The notes beneath the pieces were generated by a model. It was given only the letters and a program-made list of their open reading frames with translations, was not told where the DNA came from and did not search any database. The translations under genes were made by a program, and so were the position numbers. This document shows positions 21,377-30,954 of a stretch of DNA of 64,000 bases, piece after piece (position 1 is the stretch's first letter; every line of letters starts with the position of its first letter). Source of the stretch: Rebecca billardiae RCC1528 (lineage: Eukaryota; Haptophyta); contig OZ251223.1 in NCBI GenBank assembly GCA_965240325.2, positions 558,001-622,000 of the forward strand, given 5' to 3'.

Positions 21377-23164
21377 TTAATCACTCGGCGGGACGCCCCC
21401 GCCCGGGCGCGACTCGCGGCGGTCGCCGCGCGCCGGCGGGGCCGTGAGCGCCGAGCTCGAGCGCGCCACCGGGATCGGCGTGCCCGCGGCGGCGTCGTTT
21501 GAGCCCCGCCTGCGCTCTTCTGCCGCTGCGGCCCGCTCTGGGAGCGGCGACGCGCGCGGCGACGCGCGCGGCGACTCCTCGTCGGCGAGCAGCGACCGGG
21601 GCGAGCGGAGCGGGGAGTCGCGCGGAGAGCCGCGTGACGACTCGTCGTCGAGCAGCGCCTGCAGCTCTGACGTGTTCTGCCGCCCGAGCGGCAGCAGCTC
21701 GGCGCGGTCGGGCGAGCCGGGCTTCCGCTCGCGCATCAGCCGGCGGTGCAGCAGCGCGCCGAACGAGGCGCTCATGAGCTCGAGGAGCAGGATGCTGGCG
21801 TTGAGCGGCCACGGCGGCGCGTCCAGCGCCGAGCTGCCGCCCACGGCCGAGCGCGCGAGCTGCGTGTACACCTGCCCCAGCGCGCTCGTGCAGCACGCGA
21901 GCACGAGGACGCGCAGCGAGAAGAGCAGGCCGACCGCGCTGCCGACGAGTGCCGGCTCACGCTCGGTCACGATGGCGATGGACTGCACGGCGACAAAGCC
22001 GCGGCCGAGCGAGATGAGCCCGCCGGGTAGGACGACGGTGAGCCACACCGAGTGCACGACGAGCGGCGTGATCGACGCCACGAGCGCAGCCAGCGCCGCG
22101 CCGAGCGCCAGCCGCCAGCCCAGCCGCAGCACACCCAGGTCGTCGAGCCGCGTGCGCGTGGCGAGCGGCGCCGCCACCGCCGTGCCCACGAGATAGACTA
22201 CAGACATGGCGCCATAGGTGGCGGCAAAGGCGGCGGCGGGGAGGCCGTAGTACGTCTGCAGCACGTGCGAGGAGGTGGTGCCGAGCAGGTTGTGCGCCGA
22301 GTACGCCGACGCCTCGACGCCGAGCAGCAGCACGAACGTGCGGTCGCAGAAGAGAGATCGCATCGCTCGCTGCAGCAGCCCTCGGCCAGCCGACGCGCCG
22401 TCGGCGTCGGCCGCGCTGGGCCGTCGGCCGTCGACGTCGGCGTCGGCTACGCCGCTGGCGCCGCGCGAGTGCGGCGGCGGCGAGGGGCGCTTGCGCACCA
22501 CCACGAACAGGCCGCACCCGCACATCCCGAGCAGCGCCATCGTCGCGAACGGCGCCTGCCAGCCAAAGTGGTCCGCCATGAACGCACCAATCACAGGGCC
22601 GATGACGGAGCTCGCTGCGCGCGTGGAGACGAGCTGGCTGGTGACGCGCTGGCGCGTGGAGCGCTCGGCGAACTCCTGCACGAGCGCCTGCGCTGTCACC
22701 ACGGGGAACGCCATCGCGCACCCCTGCGCCAGCCGCAGCGCCATGATCAGCCTGAGGTCGGCCGCGCCCGCGAGCACGACGCTGGCAAGAGTGTAGATGC
22801 ACAGCCCGCCGAGCAGGACGGGCCGGCGGCCGCACACGTCCGAGAGCGCGCCCGCGACGAGCTGCGCGACGGCGTACCCAGCGAGCAGCAGCGCGACGGT
22901 CTGCTGCACGTCGGCGATCTCGGCGCCCAGCACGCGCGCCATCTCGGGCAGGACGGGCGTGCCGAGGTCGATCGAGAGCGGCCCAATTAGCGTGAACGCG
23001 GTGAGGGCGAAGATCATAGGCGCTTCTCTCGCTGCCGCGAGTGGAGCGGGAGGGCGCACATCGTCCGCGATGGGCAGTAGGGCAGGTGGCGACTGCCGAT
23101 CGCTGATATTGCCGGACTGCCTCAGCACCCCCCGCCTTCCCCCCCCGGCGGTACTGGCCGCCAT
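21377..23164 (-). CDS. MFS transporter, Bcr/CflA drug-resistance type
   Basis: 595 residues, one exon. The start is the ATG at 23164, because the open frame upstream has only non-ATG starts. After a hydrophilic N-terminus come about 12 membrane segments. Segment 1 (FALTAFTLIGPLSIDLGTPVLPEM) matches the Bcr/CflA family pattern, and the loop after segment 2 has the MFS signature GALSDVCGRRPVLLGG. A basic, Pro/Asp-rich loop (RKRPSPPPHSRG to SAADADGASAGRG) separates the halves. The tail is cytosolic and rich in SPR repeats (RGSPRDSPLRSPRSLL), possibly phosphorylated. Bacterial relatives export drugs, sulfonamides or amino acids by proton antiport; substrate and membrane in this organism are unknown. 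Such a bacterial-type transporter in an alga may reflect old lateral transfer, but GC and codon use match its neighbours. Confidence 0.85.
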   Translation of the reverse strand: MAASTAGGGRRGVLRQSGNISDRQSPPALLPIADDVRPPAPLAAAREAPMIFALTAFTLIGPLSIDLGTPVLPEMARVLGAEIADVQQTVALLLAGYAVAQLVAGALSDVCGRRPVLLGGLCIYTLASVVLAGAADLRLIMALRLAQGCAMAFPVVTAQALVQEFAERSTRQRVTSQLVSTRAASSVIGPVIGAFMADHFGWQAPFATMALLGMCGCGLFVVVRKRPSPPPHSRGASGVADADVDGRRPSAADADGASAGRGLLQRAMRSLFCDRTFVLLLGVEASAYSAHNLLGTTSSHVLQTYYGLPAAAFAATYGAMSVVYLVGTAVAAPLATRTRLDDLGVLRLGWRLALGAALAALVASITPLVVHSVWLTVVLPGGLISLGRGFVAVQSIAIVTEREPALVGSAVGLLFSLRVLVLACCTSALGQVYTQLARSAVGGSSALDAPPWPLNASILLLELMSASFGALLHRRLMRERKPGSPDRAELLPLGRQNTSELQALLDDESSRGSPRDSPLRSPRSLLADEESPRASPRASPLPERAAAAEERRRGSNDAAAGTPIPVARSSSALTAPPARGDRRESRPGGGVPPSD

Positions 23165-24386
23165 CGCAGACCAGCTCACGAGCGAACGCGCACGCGATCT
23201 GCTGGCTTTTCCTGCCAAACAACGGCTGGTACAGGCTGGTCTCAGCAAGAACTTCCCGAGGCTTTGAATTGTTTTTTTCAGTCCCACTGCGTCTGCGGAA
23301 AACTCTCGATGGCGCCATTAAATCGGCCGCATCGAGAGCTCTCCGACGAGGGGTCGCACGCCTCTGTCCGCCCCGCCGTTGTCGAGATTCAAACCCCCAC
23401 CCCCCTGCAAAAAATGAACGGCGCGCGATCTCGGTCCGTGCGACCCCTAGTGGTGTTGTTCACACGGTTGCCCGTACCCCAAGCCCCTCTCCTCATCCCC
23501 ACCCTCGCTGTAGCACTGAGACATTGCGTCGTTGTTCTCGCCCGCAGAAGCCGCCGAGCGTTGCGGGTCAACGTGGGACCTGGCATGAGTGACAGGTGTC
23601 TTCATGTCCCACAGCGCGTCTCTCCCATGCTGTCGAGGTACGTGGGCCTCATTGCGCTCGTTGCAACGTCCTTCCTGCGCCTCCCCACCTGTATCAGTGC
23701 CTGACGATGTTGCTTGGAGCACACTCAACCCGCCTTGCCGCCGCACTGTTCAGGGCGGAACTCCTTCGCAATGTTGAAGCGTGCGGCTGCCCTTGACAGA
23801 CGTACGTAGGCTCTCGCACCCCCCGCTTCCACTGCGACAGATTCGAATACCTGCTGCGAGTGAGCCAACTGCGACGAAGTGCAATGTGCTCGTCGTGTTC
23901 GTTCGGAGCCGTTCGAGCGGCGCGCAAGTGACAAGTGCATCTGGCGAGGTCCCACCAACAGAGGCAGGGGCTTTGGCTGTAACCACAGCGATCATGGAAC
24001 GGCTCGCGCGGGCGCAGTCATCAAGCAGTGCGCCATGCTCCGCCTCCGCGCGGGCCAGGTCCGCGCGTGGCCGACCTCGTGGTGATGGATGCCGCCTGGG
24101 CGTCCGATGCGGCAGAAGCCCGCCGGACTGCGGAAACCCCGACGAAACCTCAGTTCAGCGCCACTTCAGACTGCTCGGCCCACTGTGAAAACCACTGTGA
24201 CGGCGCCTCCGCGGCGGAGCGCCGGGCACGAGGTGAGCGACGCGCGCGGCTCCGCGGACAATTTTGTCGGGGACTAGACCCACGATGCGAGCGATCGTAC
24301 TCAGCCGATTCCCCGTGCTCGCCCGCCGCGAGCGCGGACACGTCGGCAGCGCTCGGGAAGTTCTTGGTGAGACCAGCCTGTACAAG
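23165..24386. other. Intergenic, MFS promoter and repeat fragment
   Basis: No gene was recognised. A 31-nt motif at 23230-23260 recurs inverted at 24352-24382, next to the long inverted repeat. An inverted pair CTCTCGAT/ATCGAGAG lies at about 23302-23338. The open frames are short and compositionally unlike nearby genes. Confidence 0.45.
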
Positions 24387-25492
24387 GCCAAGGGTGTCCA
24401 GGGTCCGCAACAGCCAGTGCGCAGCGCGGCAGAGGCTGTGACAGAGCGAGGTCGCCGCTCGCCAGTGGGACTCGCCCGCCCGCCGCCGTGCACGGTGGCC
24501 GAGCCGCTCGCGCCGTGCGCTCCTGCGGCCGTCGGATCGGGCTGCGTAGGCGGCGCGCGGCGTGGGCCGTCGCAGAGCCACCCAGCGCCCCTCGCTGCGC
24601 CGCGCGCCTTCCTCGTCCTCGCCTCCTCCGCGCCTTGAAGCAGCACGCACACGCGCGGCGCCGCCACAAAAGCAGCGCAGGCGCTCGCGTGCAAGCGTGC
24701 GCGCGCGCAGCGCGACGGGCTCGACTCGGGGCTCGCGTCGCTGCGGGGGCATGCAGCACCATCCCATGCGCGCGCGACGCCACCTCGAGCCTGCGCGTTT
24801 GACCGTCAGTGCACGCTGATGCACGTTACAAAATGGTCTGACTTGGCATCATCACACGTGCGACGGAAGCTTCCACAACGGGCCTTGAGGGCGTCGACGC
24901 GATCGATGCGGAGACGGTCATGCTTGCGTGCGCTTCTCTTGTGGTCTCCACGCGTGCTGAGAAGCGCCGCGTACGTAGCTGTCATCGTGTCTTGCCTAAG
25001 AAGTTGTCCTGACGCATGGCAGGTTCTGGTCAGATTGGGCCTACTTCAACACGAGGACGTGTGAGCATTTGGCGCGTGACGGTCACAGCGATGCGCAGGC
25101 TCGAGGTGGCGTCGCGCGCGCATGGGATGGTGCTGCATGGCCCCGCAGCGGCGCGAGCCCCGAGTCGAGCCCGTCGCGCGCTGCTTGCACGCGAGCGCCT
25201 GCGCTGCTTTTGTGGCGGCGCCGCGCGTGTGCGTGCTGCTTCAAGGCGCGGAGGAGGCGAGGACGAGGAAGGCGCGCGGCGCAGCGAGGGGCGCTGGGTG
25301 GCTCTGCGACGGCCCACGCCGCGCGCCGCCTACGCAGCCCGATCCGACGGCCGCAGGAGCGCACGGCGCGAGCGGCTCGGCCACCGTGCACGGCGGCGGG
25401 CGGGCGAGTCCCACTGGCGAGCGGCGACCTCGCTCTGTCACAGCCTCTGCCGCGCTGCGCACTGGCTGTTGCGGACCCTGGACACCCTTGGC
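24387..25492. repeat. Long inverted repeat (two ~410-bp arms)
   Basis: The left arm (24387-24796) and right arm (25093-25492) are near-identical in opposite orientation, with only small indels. Weaker similarity extends inward to about 24813 and 25072, leaving a spacer of about 260 bp. The outer ends are GGCCAAGGGTGTCC and its complement, each next to a GTAC-containing flank. Either transcript could fold into a long dsRNA hairpin. No transposase, and no clear target-site duplication, was seen. It may be a fold-back or MITE-like element or a segmental inverted duplication. Confidence 0.85.
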
Positions 25493-25776
25493 TGGTACAA
25501 CTGACGGCACCCCCGCCCGGGACCACCCGGCTTGCGCCCGTAGCCCGGGGCCCGGCGTGTTAGTCCTGGGCAGCAGCACTTCCGCCGACGGCGAATGACG
25601 TGCCGTCGTGCCCACGTCGTCGTCGTGGGCGCGGGTGTGCGCGGGAATGTGGGATCGAAAAGGAAAATACCCAGCCAGTGCAAAATGCCGTCGCTTGCAA
25701 ACGCCGTCGGCATTTTACTACCCGCAGCGGTGTGCACACGTGCAACTCCGCCGTCAACGCCGCGGCGTGAGCTCGA

Positions 25777-27905
25777 ATGGGCGCCCAGGGGCGGCTGTGC
25801 GCGCTCGTGCTGTGCGCGCTGGTCGGCGCGTGCGGCATCCACGGCCACGCGCCGCGCTGGCCCGTCGGCCGGCCCCTCCTGCGGGCCGCACGCATGCCTC
25901 GCATGATGGGCACACGGTTTGAGCGTGTGCTGCTCGACAAGCTGAGCGCGGTGGGCTCGGAGACGTCGATGCGGACGATCTTCCAGCAGGTGGACGACGA
26001 GGGCAGCGGCAAGATCTCCTCGCAGGACCTGTACGACGCGCTCAAGCAGCTCAACCTCAACCTCACCCGACGCGATGTCGACCGAGCCATCTACCGGTTT
26101 GACCAGAAAGGCGACGGCTCGCTCAACTACGCCGAGTTCGTGCGGATGCTGGAGGACCTGCTGCAGATCCCGCACGACGAGGTGCTCGTGCGCACGGGCG
26201 CGCTCGCGCAGGCGCGGCGGTACACCACCTCCTCGCTCTGGCTGCACGCGCTGCTCACGATGCACAAGTCGTCGCTGCTGAGGCATATCGTCCAGCCGGT
26301 CGCGGCGACCGCGACGTGGTCCGCGCTGCTGGTCGGGCTGTCCCGCGTGGGCTGGCTCACGCCGAACGGGCCGCTGAGCCTGCTGCTCTGGCCCAAAATA
26401 CACACCCTGCTCGGCGGCGCGCTCGGGCTGCTCCTCGTCTTTCGCACCAACTCCGCCTACGCGCGCATGTGGGAGGCATGCGCGCGCGCGCCGGCTGCGC
26501 GCGCCCGCGCGCTGCGCGGGCGAGGCGGCGGTTGTGACCGCCCGGCGAAGCGCCCGCGCCCGCCCTCGCCCCGCAGGGCCGCCAGATCTGGGAGCGCATC
26601 CACAACCTCGCGCGCGATCTCTCGAGGTTCAGCTCGATGTACGCGCGCAACATTGGCCGGCTGAAGACACGGCGCATCGCGCACCTGCTGTGCGCGTTCC
26701 CGGTGCTGCTCGAGCGGCACCTGTCGAACGAGGCGCACGAGCCGCTCGAGATTGACGACTCGAGCCGCCGCCGCCGCATCCAGCCCCACTGGTCCACGTG
26801 GTCGCTCGGCCGGCTCGACCTCTCCGTCCGGCGCCGGCTGAACCGCGTAAGTAACCGGCCGCTCTATGTGTGCCAGTGTGTCGCGCACGAGCTCAAGGAG
26901 CTGTACGACCGGAAGGTGCTCACCGCGCGGGAGAGCCTCTTCGCGCTCGACCTGGTGAACAAGCTGAGCGACAGCATCGGCGCGTGCGAGCGGCTCGTCA
27001 CGACGCCGGTGCCGCTCAACTACGCGCGCCACACCTCGCGCTTCCTCACCATCTGGTGCGCGCGCGCAGCGGCGGCGCGCGGTGGGCGCGCGCGCGACTC
27101 GGCCGCGCCGAAGCGTGTCGGGTGGGTCGTGGCTCGCGCGTGTCGGGCAGGCAGTGCGCTCGTGAGCCGAGTGCCGTGCTCTGGCGCGCCGCCCCTCGCG
27201 CGCGCTCGACGCGCGAGCGACGCCGGCTCTCACGCACGCACGGCACCGCGCGCGCCGCGCGCTCCCTCTCCGCCATGGCCGCCCGGCTGGCCTGGCTGCC
27301 CTGTGCAGGTGCCTCACACTCCCGCTCTCTCTCGTCAACGAGCTCGGGTTCGCGCTCGTGCCCGCGATGGCGTTTGTGGCGTGGGCGCTGTACGGCATCC
27401 AGGTGCGTGCCGTGCTGCGCCGGCCATGCCCCCCTCAGACTCGCGCCGCCACGGGCGAGACTGACGTGCCCGCACGCACGCACGCGCGCGCGCTGGCAAC
27501 GGTGTGCGCCCGCGGTGCCCCTTGCAGGAGCTCGGCTTGTCGATCGAGCAGCCGTTCGAGAAGCAGCTGCGCACCGACGTGCTCATTGCGTCGATCATCG
27601 GGGACCTGCAGCAGGCGCTGCTCGACGACGGCGCGATCCCATCGGACGTGCAGGACGAGCCCCTCAGCACCACCGCGCAGCCGGCCGGCCCGGCCGCACC
27701 TGCGGCGGACGCCGATGCGAGCGCAGAGCGGCGGATGGACTCGACAGCGGTGGCGAGTACGGCCAGCTTGCAGCAGCCGGCACCCCGGGAAGGCACGAGC
27801 GGGTCGGGCTTGGACCTGGCAGCCGACTCGGCAAGCGCGACAGGCCGCAGCAGTGGGAGTAGTAGCGGCGGCCCGCCCTTCACTTTGCAATATGAATGTG
27901 AATGA
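25777..27905 (+). CDS. Bestrophin-family anion channel with N-terminal EF-hand pair
   Basis: 549 residues from exons 25777-26475, 26577-27055, 27309-27402 and 27528-27905. Intron 1 is GC-AG (GCATGC...GCAG); introns 2 and 3 are GTGCGC and GTGCGT. The joins restore MWEGRQIWERI, FLTIWCLTLPLSL and ALYGIQELGLSIEQPF, all bestrophin-like. Residues 1-22 form a signal peptide followed by an Arg-rich stretch, suggesting plastid import in an alga with a complex plastid. Two EF-hand loops follow: DDEGSGKISSQD (73-84), and DQKGDGSLNYAE (109-120), which has Lys at position 3 and may bind weakly. The channel domain runs from about 150 to 450, with LLVFRTNSAYARMWE and PLNYARHTSRFL. The tail is Ser/Ala-rich. 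Relatives include thylakoid chloride channels and algal bestrophins linked to bicarbonate uptake. Calcium control through the EF-hands is inference. Confidence 0.88.
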
Positions 27906-28660
27906 TGCATGTTATTGCTCGGAGTCGGTCGCTGCTCCGTGCTCGTCGTCATGATTAATGACGCGACGATAATCGGTTATCGATCGGATAGACTACGACG
28001 CGACGACTGCGTCTGCCCACTGCTGCCGCTGCGGAACTGCTGCACGACGTAGTCGTCACAGACTCTCACTGCTAGCTATGAGTATGGCAGTATATATATA
28101 TATATATATATTATCAGTAATTACAGTCCGATTTAAAATTCTGTTAGAATTAAGTAGCGCAACGATTAAATGAATTATTATAAAATGATACATGATAATA
28201 AACTGGTGGTGCTGGCCTTTCGAGATTCGGTGTGGGGTGTGCCTGGGCGCGGACTGGCGGGGAGGCGGCTGGCCTCGGCGGGAGTCGGACGCCGTGTGAA
28301 TCCGTGATCAAGTACAAGTACCAGTGCCTGTGATGCTGAAGAGTGAAGGACGCCGGGACGGGTCATCAGCACGACCGCCGAGTCGCCGAGCACGCGGCGG
28401 CTCGATTTCGGATGACTCGACTGGGACCGTTGATGTGAGAGCTGGACGGCTGAGCCGGGACTGGGACAGCTTGGGGCCTTGGTTGATCATCGGGCCGGGG
28501 AGCGCTGCGGGAGGTCGTCAGCACGACCAAACCGCCGAGCGCGCGGCGGCTCGCGATGTCGGATGGCTCGACTGCTGTTGACGTGAGGGCTGGACGGACT
28601 GCGACGGGCACTGCGCCTCGGCGGGCTGCACCAGCCAGCCAGGTGGGGCGCCGTCGTCCC
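27906..28660. other. Convergent intergenic region with (AT)n and a duplication
   Basis: Between the bestrophin stop (+) and the RWP-RK stop (-). It contains an (AT)n tract at about 28091-28110, AT-rich DNA to 28200, and a diverged direct duplication of about 110 bp (about 28368-28475 and 28520-28625; shared CAGCACGACC, CGCGGCGGCTCG, GAGCTGGACGG-like blocks). No gene was recognised. Confidence 0.5.
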
Positions 28661-30484
28661 TCAGCCTCGCGGCAGCTGCAGCTGGCGCTGGAGCTCGAGG
28701 AGAGTGTGCGTGAACCGCCCGTTGTCGAAGTGCGGGTACTGACCCGGCGCCGACCCGGCGTCATCTCCGAACGGAGGGTACGACTGCTGGGCGCTTGCCC
28801 ACGGCGCCTGCGTCGTCAGCTGGCTGCCATGCAGCGGCGGCAGCGGCGGCAGGCTCGACGCGCCCATATGCGAGAAGGGCGGCGGCTGGTGGGCGTGCAG
28901 ACGTGGCATCTGCTGCTGCTGCTGGAGCGCCGCCAGCTGCAGCCAAACGTCGTGCGAGGGCGCCATCATGCTCAGAGAGGTCGAGGGCGGAGGCGCCGAG
29001 GGCGCCGGCGGCGGCGCGGCGACGGAGGCATGCGGCGGGTAGGGGGGCAGCTCGGTGGCGCGGGAAGGGCCAGCGAGGATGACGGAGGGTGGCTGCGTGG
29101 CAACGGCGGGCGTGCCCGAGCCCTCCTCGTTGCGCTGCGCGCTCGTCTGTCGCGGCGGGTCGCGCACGGCAACGGGGCGGGGTGCGGGCGAAGGGCAAGT
29201 GAGAACGAGCGCCGCGACGAGCGGAGGCAGCTTCTGCCGCACGCAGCGCGGGCCTACACGCAGCCGAGAGGCAGACAGGCGAGGGTACCGGCCGTGCGGC
29301 AGAGCAGGCCGCGCGCGTGCGCGCGCGCGCGTGCGCGCGCGCACCAGCAGCTGCTGCAGCTCGGCAAACTCCTCCGGCGTGGCGATGCCCTTGGCGACGC
29401 GGCGCTGCAGGCGCATGATTGGCCGCACGGCAAGCTGCAGCTTTCGGTACGGCCATCGCTTCACGCCGTTTGCGCGGCAGATCTTCTTGACGACGGATGT
29501 GCAGACACCCAGCGAGCGCGCCGCGTCCGCGATCGGCTCGTCGAAGCGTTGCACAATCGACTCGAAGCTGACGAGCTTGCGCTTGCGGCCGATGCGGCGC
29601 ACGGTCGGCGCCGCGTCGCCGGAAGGCGCCGCGCGGCCAGCGTCGTACGGCGTGACGGCCACGACGTGTGGCCGAGCGGTGGTCACGAGGCCGGCCCCGG
29701 ACGAAGGCGCGTCGGCCTTCGAGTGCGAGTTGCTCATGATCGTCTGCAGCATCCTCATCACCGTGGCACGCGTCTCGACGTCGGTCGAGCCCGAGTCGGC
29801 GGCCTTTGTTCGCAACGCGTCGGGATCGTCGGAGACGGCCGTGCTTTCGAGGCCGTGCGCACGCTCATCCATCGTGAGCGGCGTCGCCGTGACGGTGGGG
29901 AAGGACGAGTTGAAGTCGCCGAAGCCGAGGAGGCCGGCGCTGCGGCATCCGGGCGCAAGCGCCGCGGATCCACGCGCGGCGATGGAGTTGACGCTCCTGC
30001 CGAGGCCGCCGTCGGTCGCGAGCCTTGGCGCGAAGAGAGAAGGCTGGTGGTGCGCGCCAAAAGCGCCGGGCTCCCCGCCCGGCAGCATCTGCGCGCCGGG
30101 CAGCCCTGGCTGCTGCGGCGCCACGTGCTGTGCCCGCACCCGCGTGAGCAGATGCTGCAAGCTGAGGTTCGGATCCTCCGCCTGCATCGGCGGGGGCGCC
30201 GATGGTGGGAGCGCGGCGCTCGGCTCGGATCCCGCTGATGTTGCCAGCTGCTGCGACAGAGCGTCGTAGTACGCCGCGAAGTGCACCTGAGCCGCGACCT
30301 GTGCGTCCATCATCGGCGGTGCCGACGCGCCGAGGTTGGCCTCGCTCGTGCTCCACGCGCCCGTGGCGGGGAGGTGGCGCGAGCCCGAGGTCGGGAGGTG
30401 CGCAAGCTGCGCATGTCTCGCGTCGAGACGTCCGATCTGCTTACCGAGCACGCGCGCGTCGCTCGAATGGCAAGAGGGTCCCAT
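28661..30484 (-). CDS. RWP-RK domain transcription factor
   Basis: About 607 residues from the ATG at 30484, or 541 if the putative intron is removed. The RWP-RK domain lies at about 302-355: basic RRIGRKRKLVSFESIV, then FDEPIADAARSLGVCTSVVKKICRANGVKRWPYRKLQL with the signature RWPYRK. The flanks are Gln/Pro/Ala/His-rich, typical of activator tails, ending LLELQRQLQLPRG. RWP-RK proteins are nuclear DNA-binding factors that control nitrogen responses and gametogenesis in green plants; the role here is unknown. A likely intron at 29147-29344 (GTGCGC...ACAG, exactly 66 codons, open) follows LQQLL, and its translation is Arg-rich and unlike the rest. A strong GTAAGC near 30454 warns that the 5' end may be mis-modelled. 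Confidence 0.75.
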   Translation of the reverse strand: MGPSCHSSDARVLGKQIGRLDARHAQLAHLPTSGSRHLPATGAWSTSEANLGASAPPMMDAQVAAQVHFAAYYDALSQQLATSAGSEPSAALPPSAPPPMQAEDPNLSLQHLLTRVRAQHVAPQQPGLPGAQMLPGGEPGAFGAHHQPSLFAPRLATDGGLGRSVNSIAARGSAALAPGCRSAGLLGFGDFNSSFPTVTATPLTMDERAHGLESTAVSDDPDALRTKAADSGSTDVETRATVMRMLQTIMSNSHSKADAPSSGAGLVTTARPHVVAVTPYDAGRAAPSGDAAPTVRRIGRKRKLVSFESIVQRFDEPIADAARSLGVCTSVVKKICRANGVKRWPYRKLQLAVRPIMRLQRRVAKGIATPEEFAELQQLLVRARTRARARARPALPHGRYPRLSASRLRVGPRCVRQKLPPLVAALVLTCPSPAPRPVAVRDPPRQTSAQRNEEGSGTPAVATQPPSVILAGPSRATELPPYPPHASVAAPPPAPSAPPPSTSLSMMAPSHDVWLQLAALQQQQQMPRLHAHQPPPFSHMGASSLPPLPPLHGSQLTTQAPWASAQQSYPPFGDDAGSAPGQYPHFDNGRFTHTLLELQRQLQLPRG

Positions 30485-30954
30485 GCGGGGCTGTTGTCGA
30501 TGGTGTGTGGTCGCCACCGGTCCGAGTGGATACGCGCGTGGTTGTGGTGGGTGGTGTTCGCGGCCTGTTCGACGCAATCCACTTCCAATTTGGCGGGTAG
30601 GCCCAAAAAGGGGTGTCACTTATCATCAGCCGGGCAAGGACACCCTTGAGCCGGGTAAGTTACTGGGATGTACCGCGTTTTCATCAGCGCCATAGGAGGC
30701 CTGATGAAATCGCCGCGGAATCATCGACACCAGATTTCGTCCGCGTTTCGTCGCAGCGTCGGGTGAGATAGGGGATTTTTAAGGGCTTCGGGAAGGGAAT
30801 TCTCGAGTCTTCTTCTATCAAATACTCATCAACTCTCCTCGAATCATGTGGAAGCTCCCCAACGATTCTCATATCGCAATCTGAGCTCCCAGCAATTCAT
30901 TTTCCATTTGCCTGAGCTGATCAACAGTCATCATCATCATTCTCATATTGTATA
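30485..30954. other. Intergenic, 5' of RWP-RK gene
   Basis: Presumed promoter and 5' UTR of the RWP-RK gene, then AT-richer DNA leading to the fold-back element. It includes a GGGCAAGGACACCC-like inverted segment near 30631-30645. No other gene was recognised. Confidence 0.4.

Noticed and set aside
24352-24382. GAGACCAGCCTG motif reminiscent of a primate Alu core
   Set aside because: Only a dozen bases match and the rest is unrelated; coincidence, not contamination.
24150-25563. Several frames encoding RRAHWLLRTLDTLG-like proteins in the inverted repeat
   Set aside because: The same translation appears on both arms in both orientations. These are by-products of the repeat, not independent genes.
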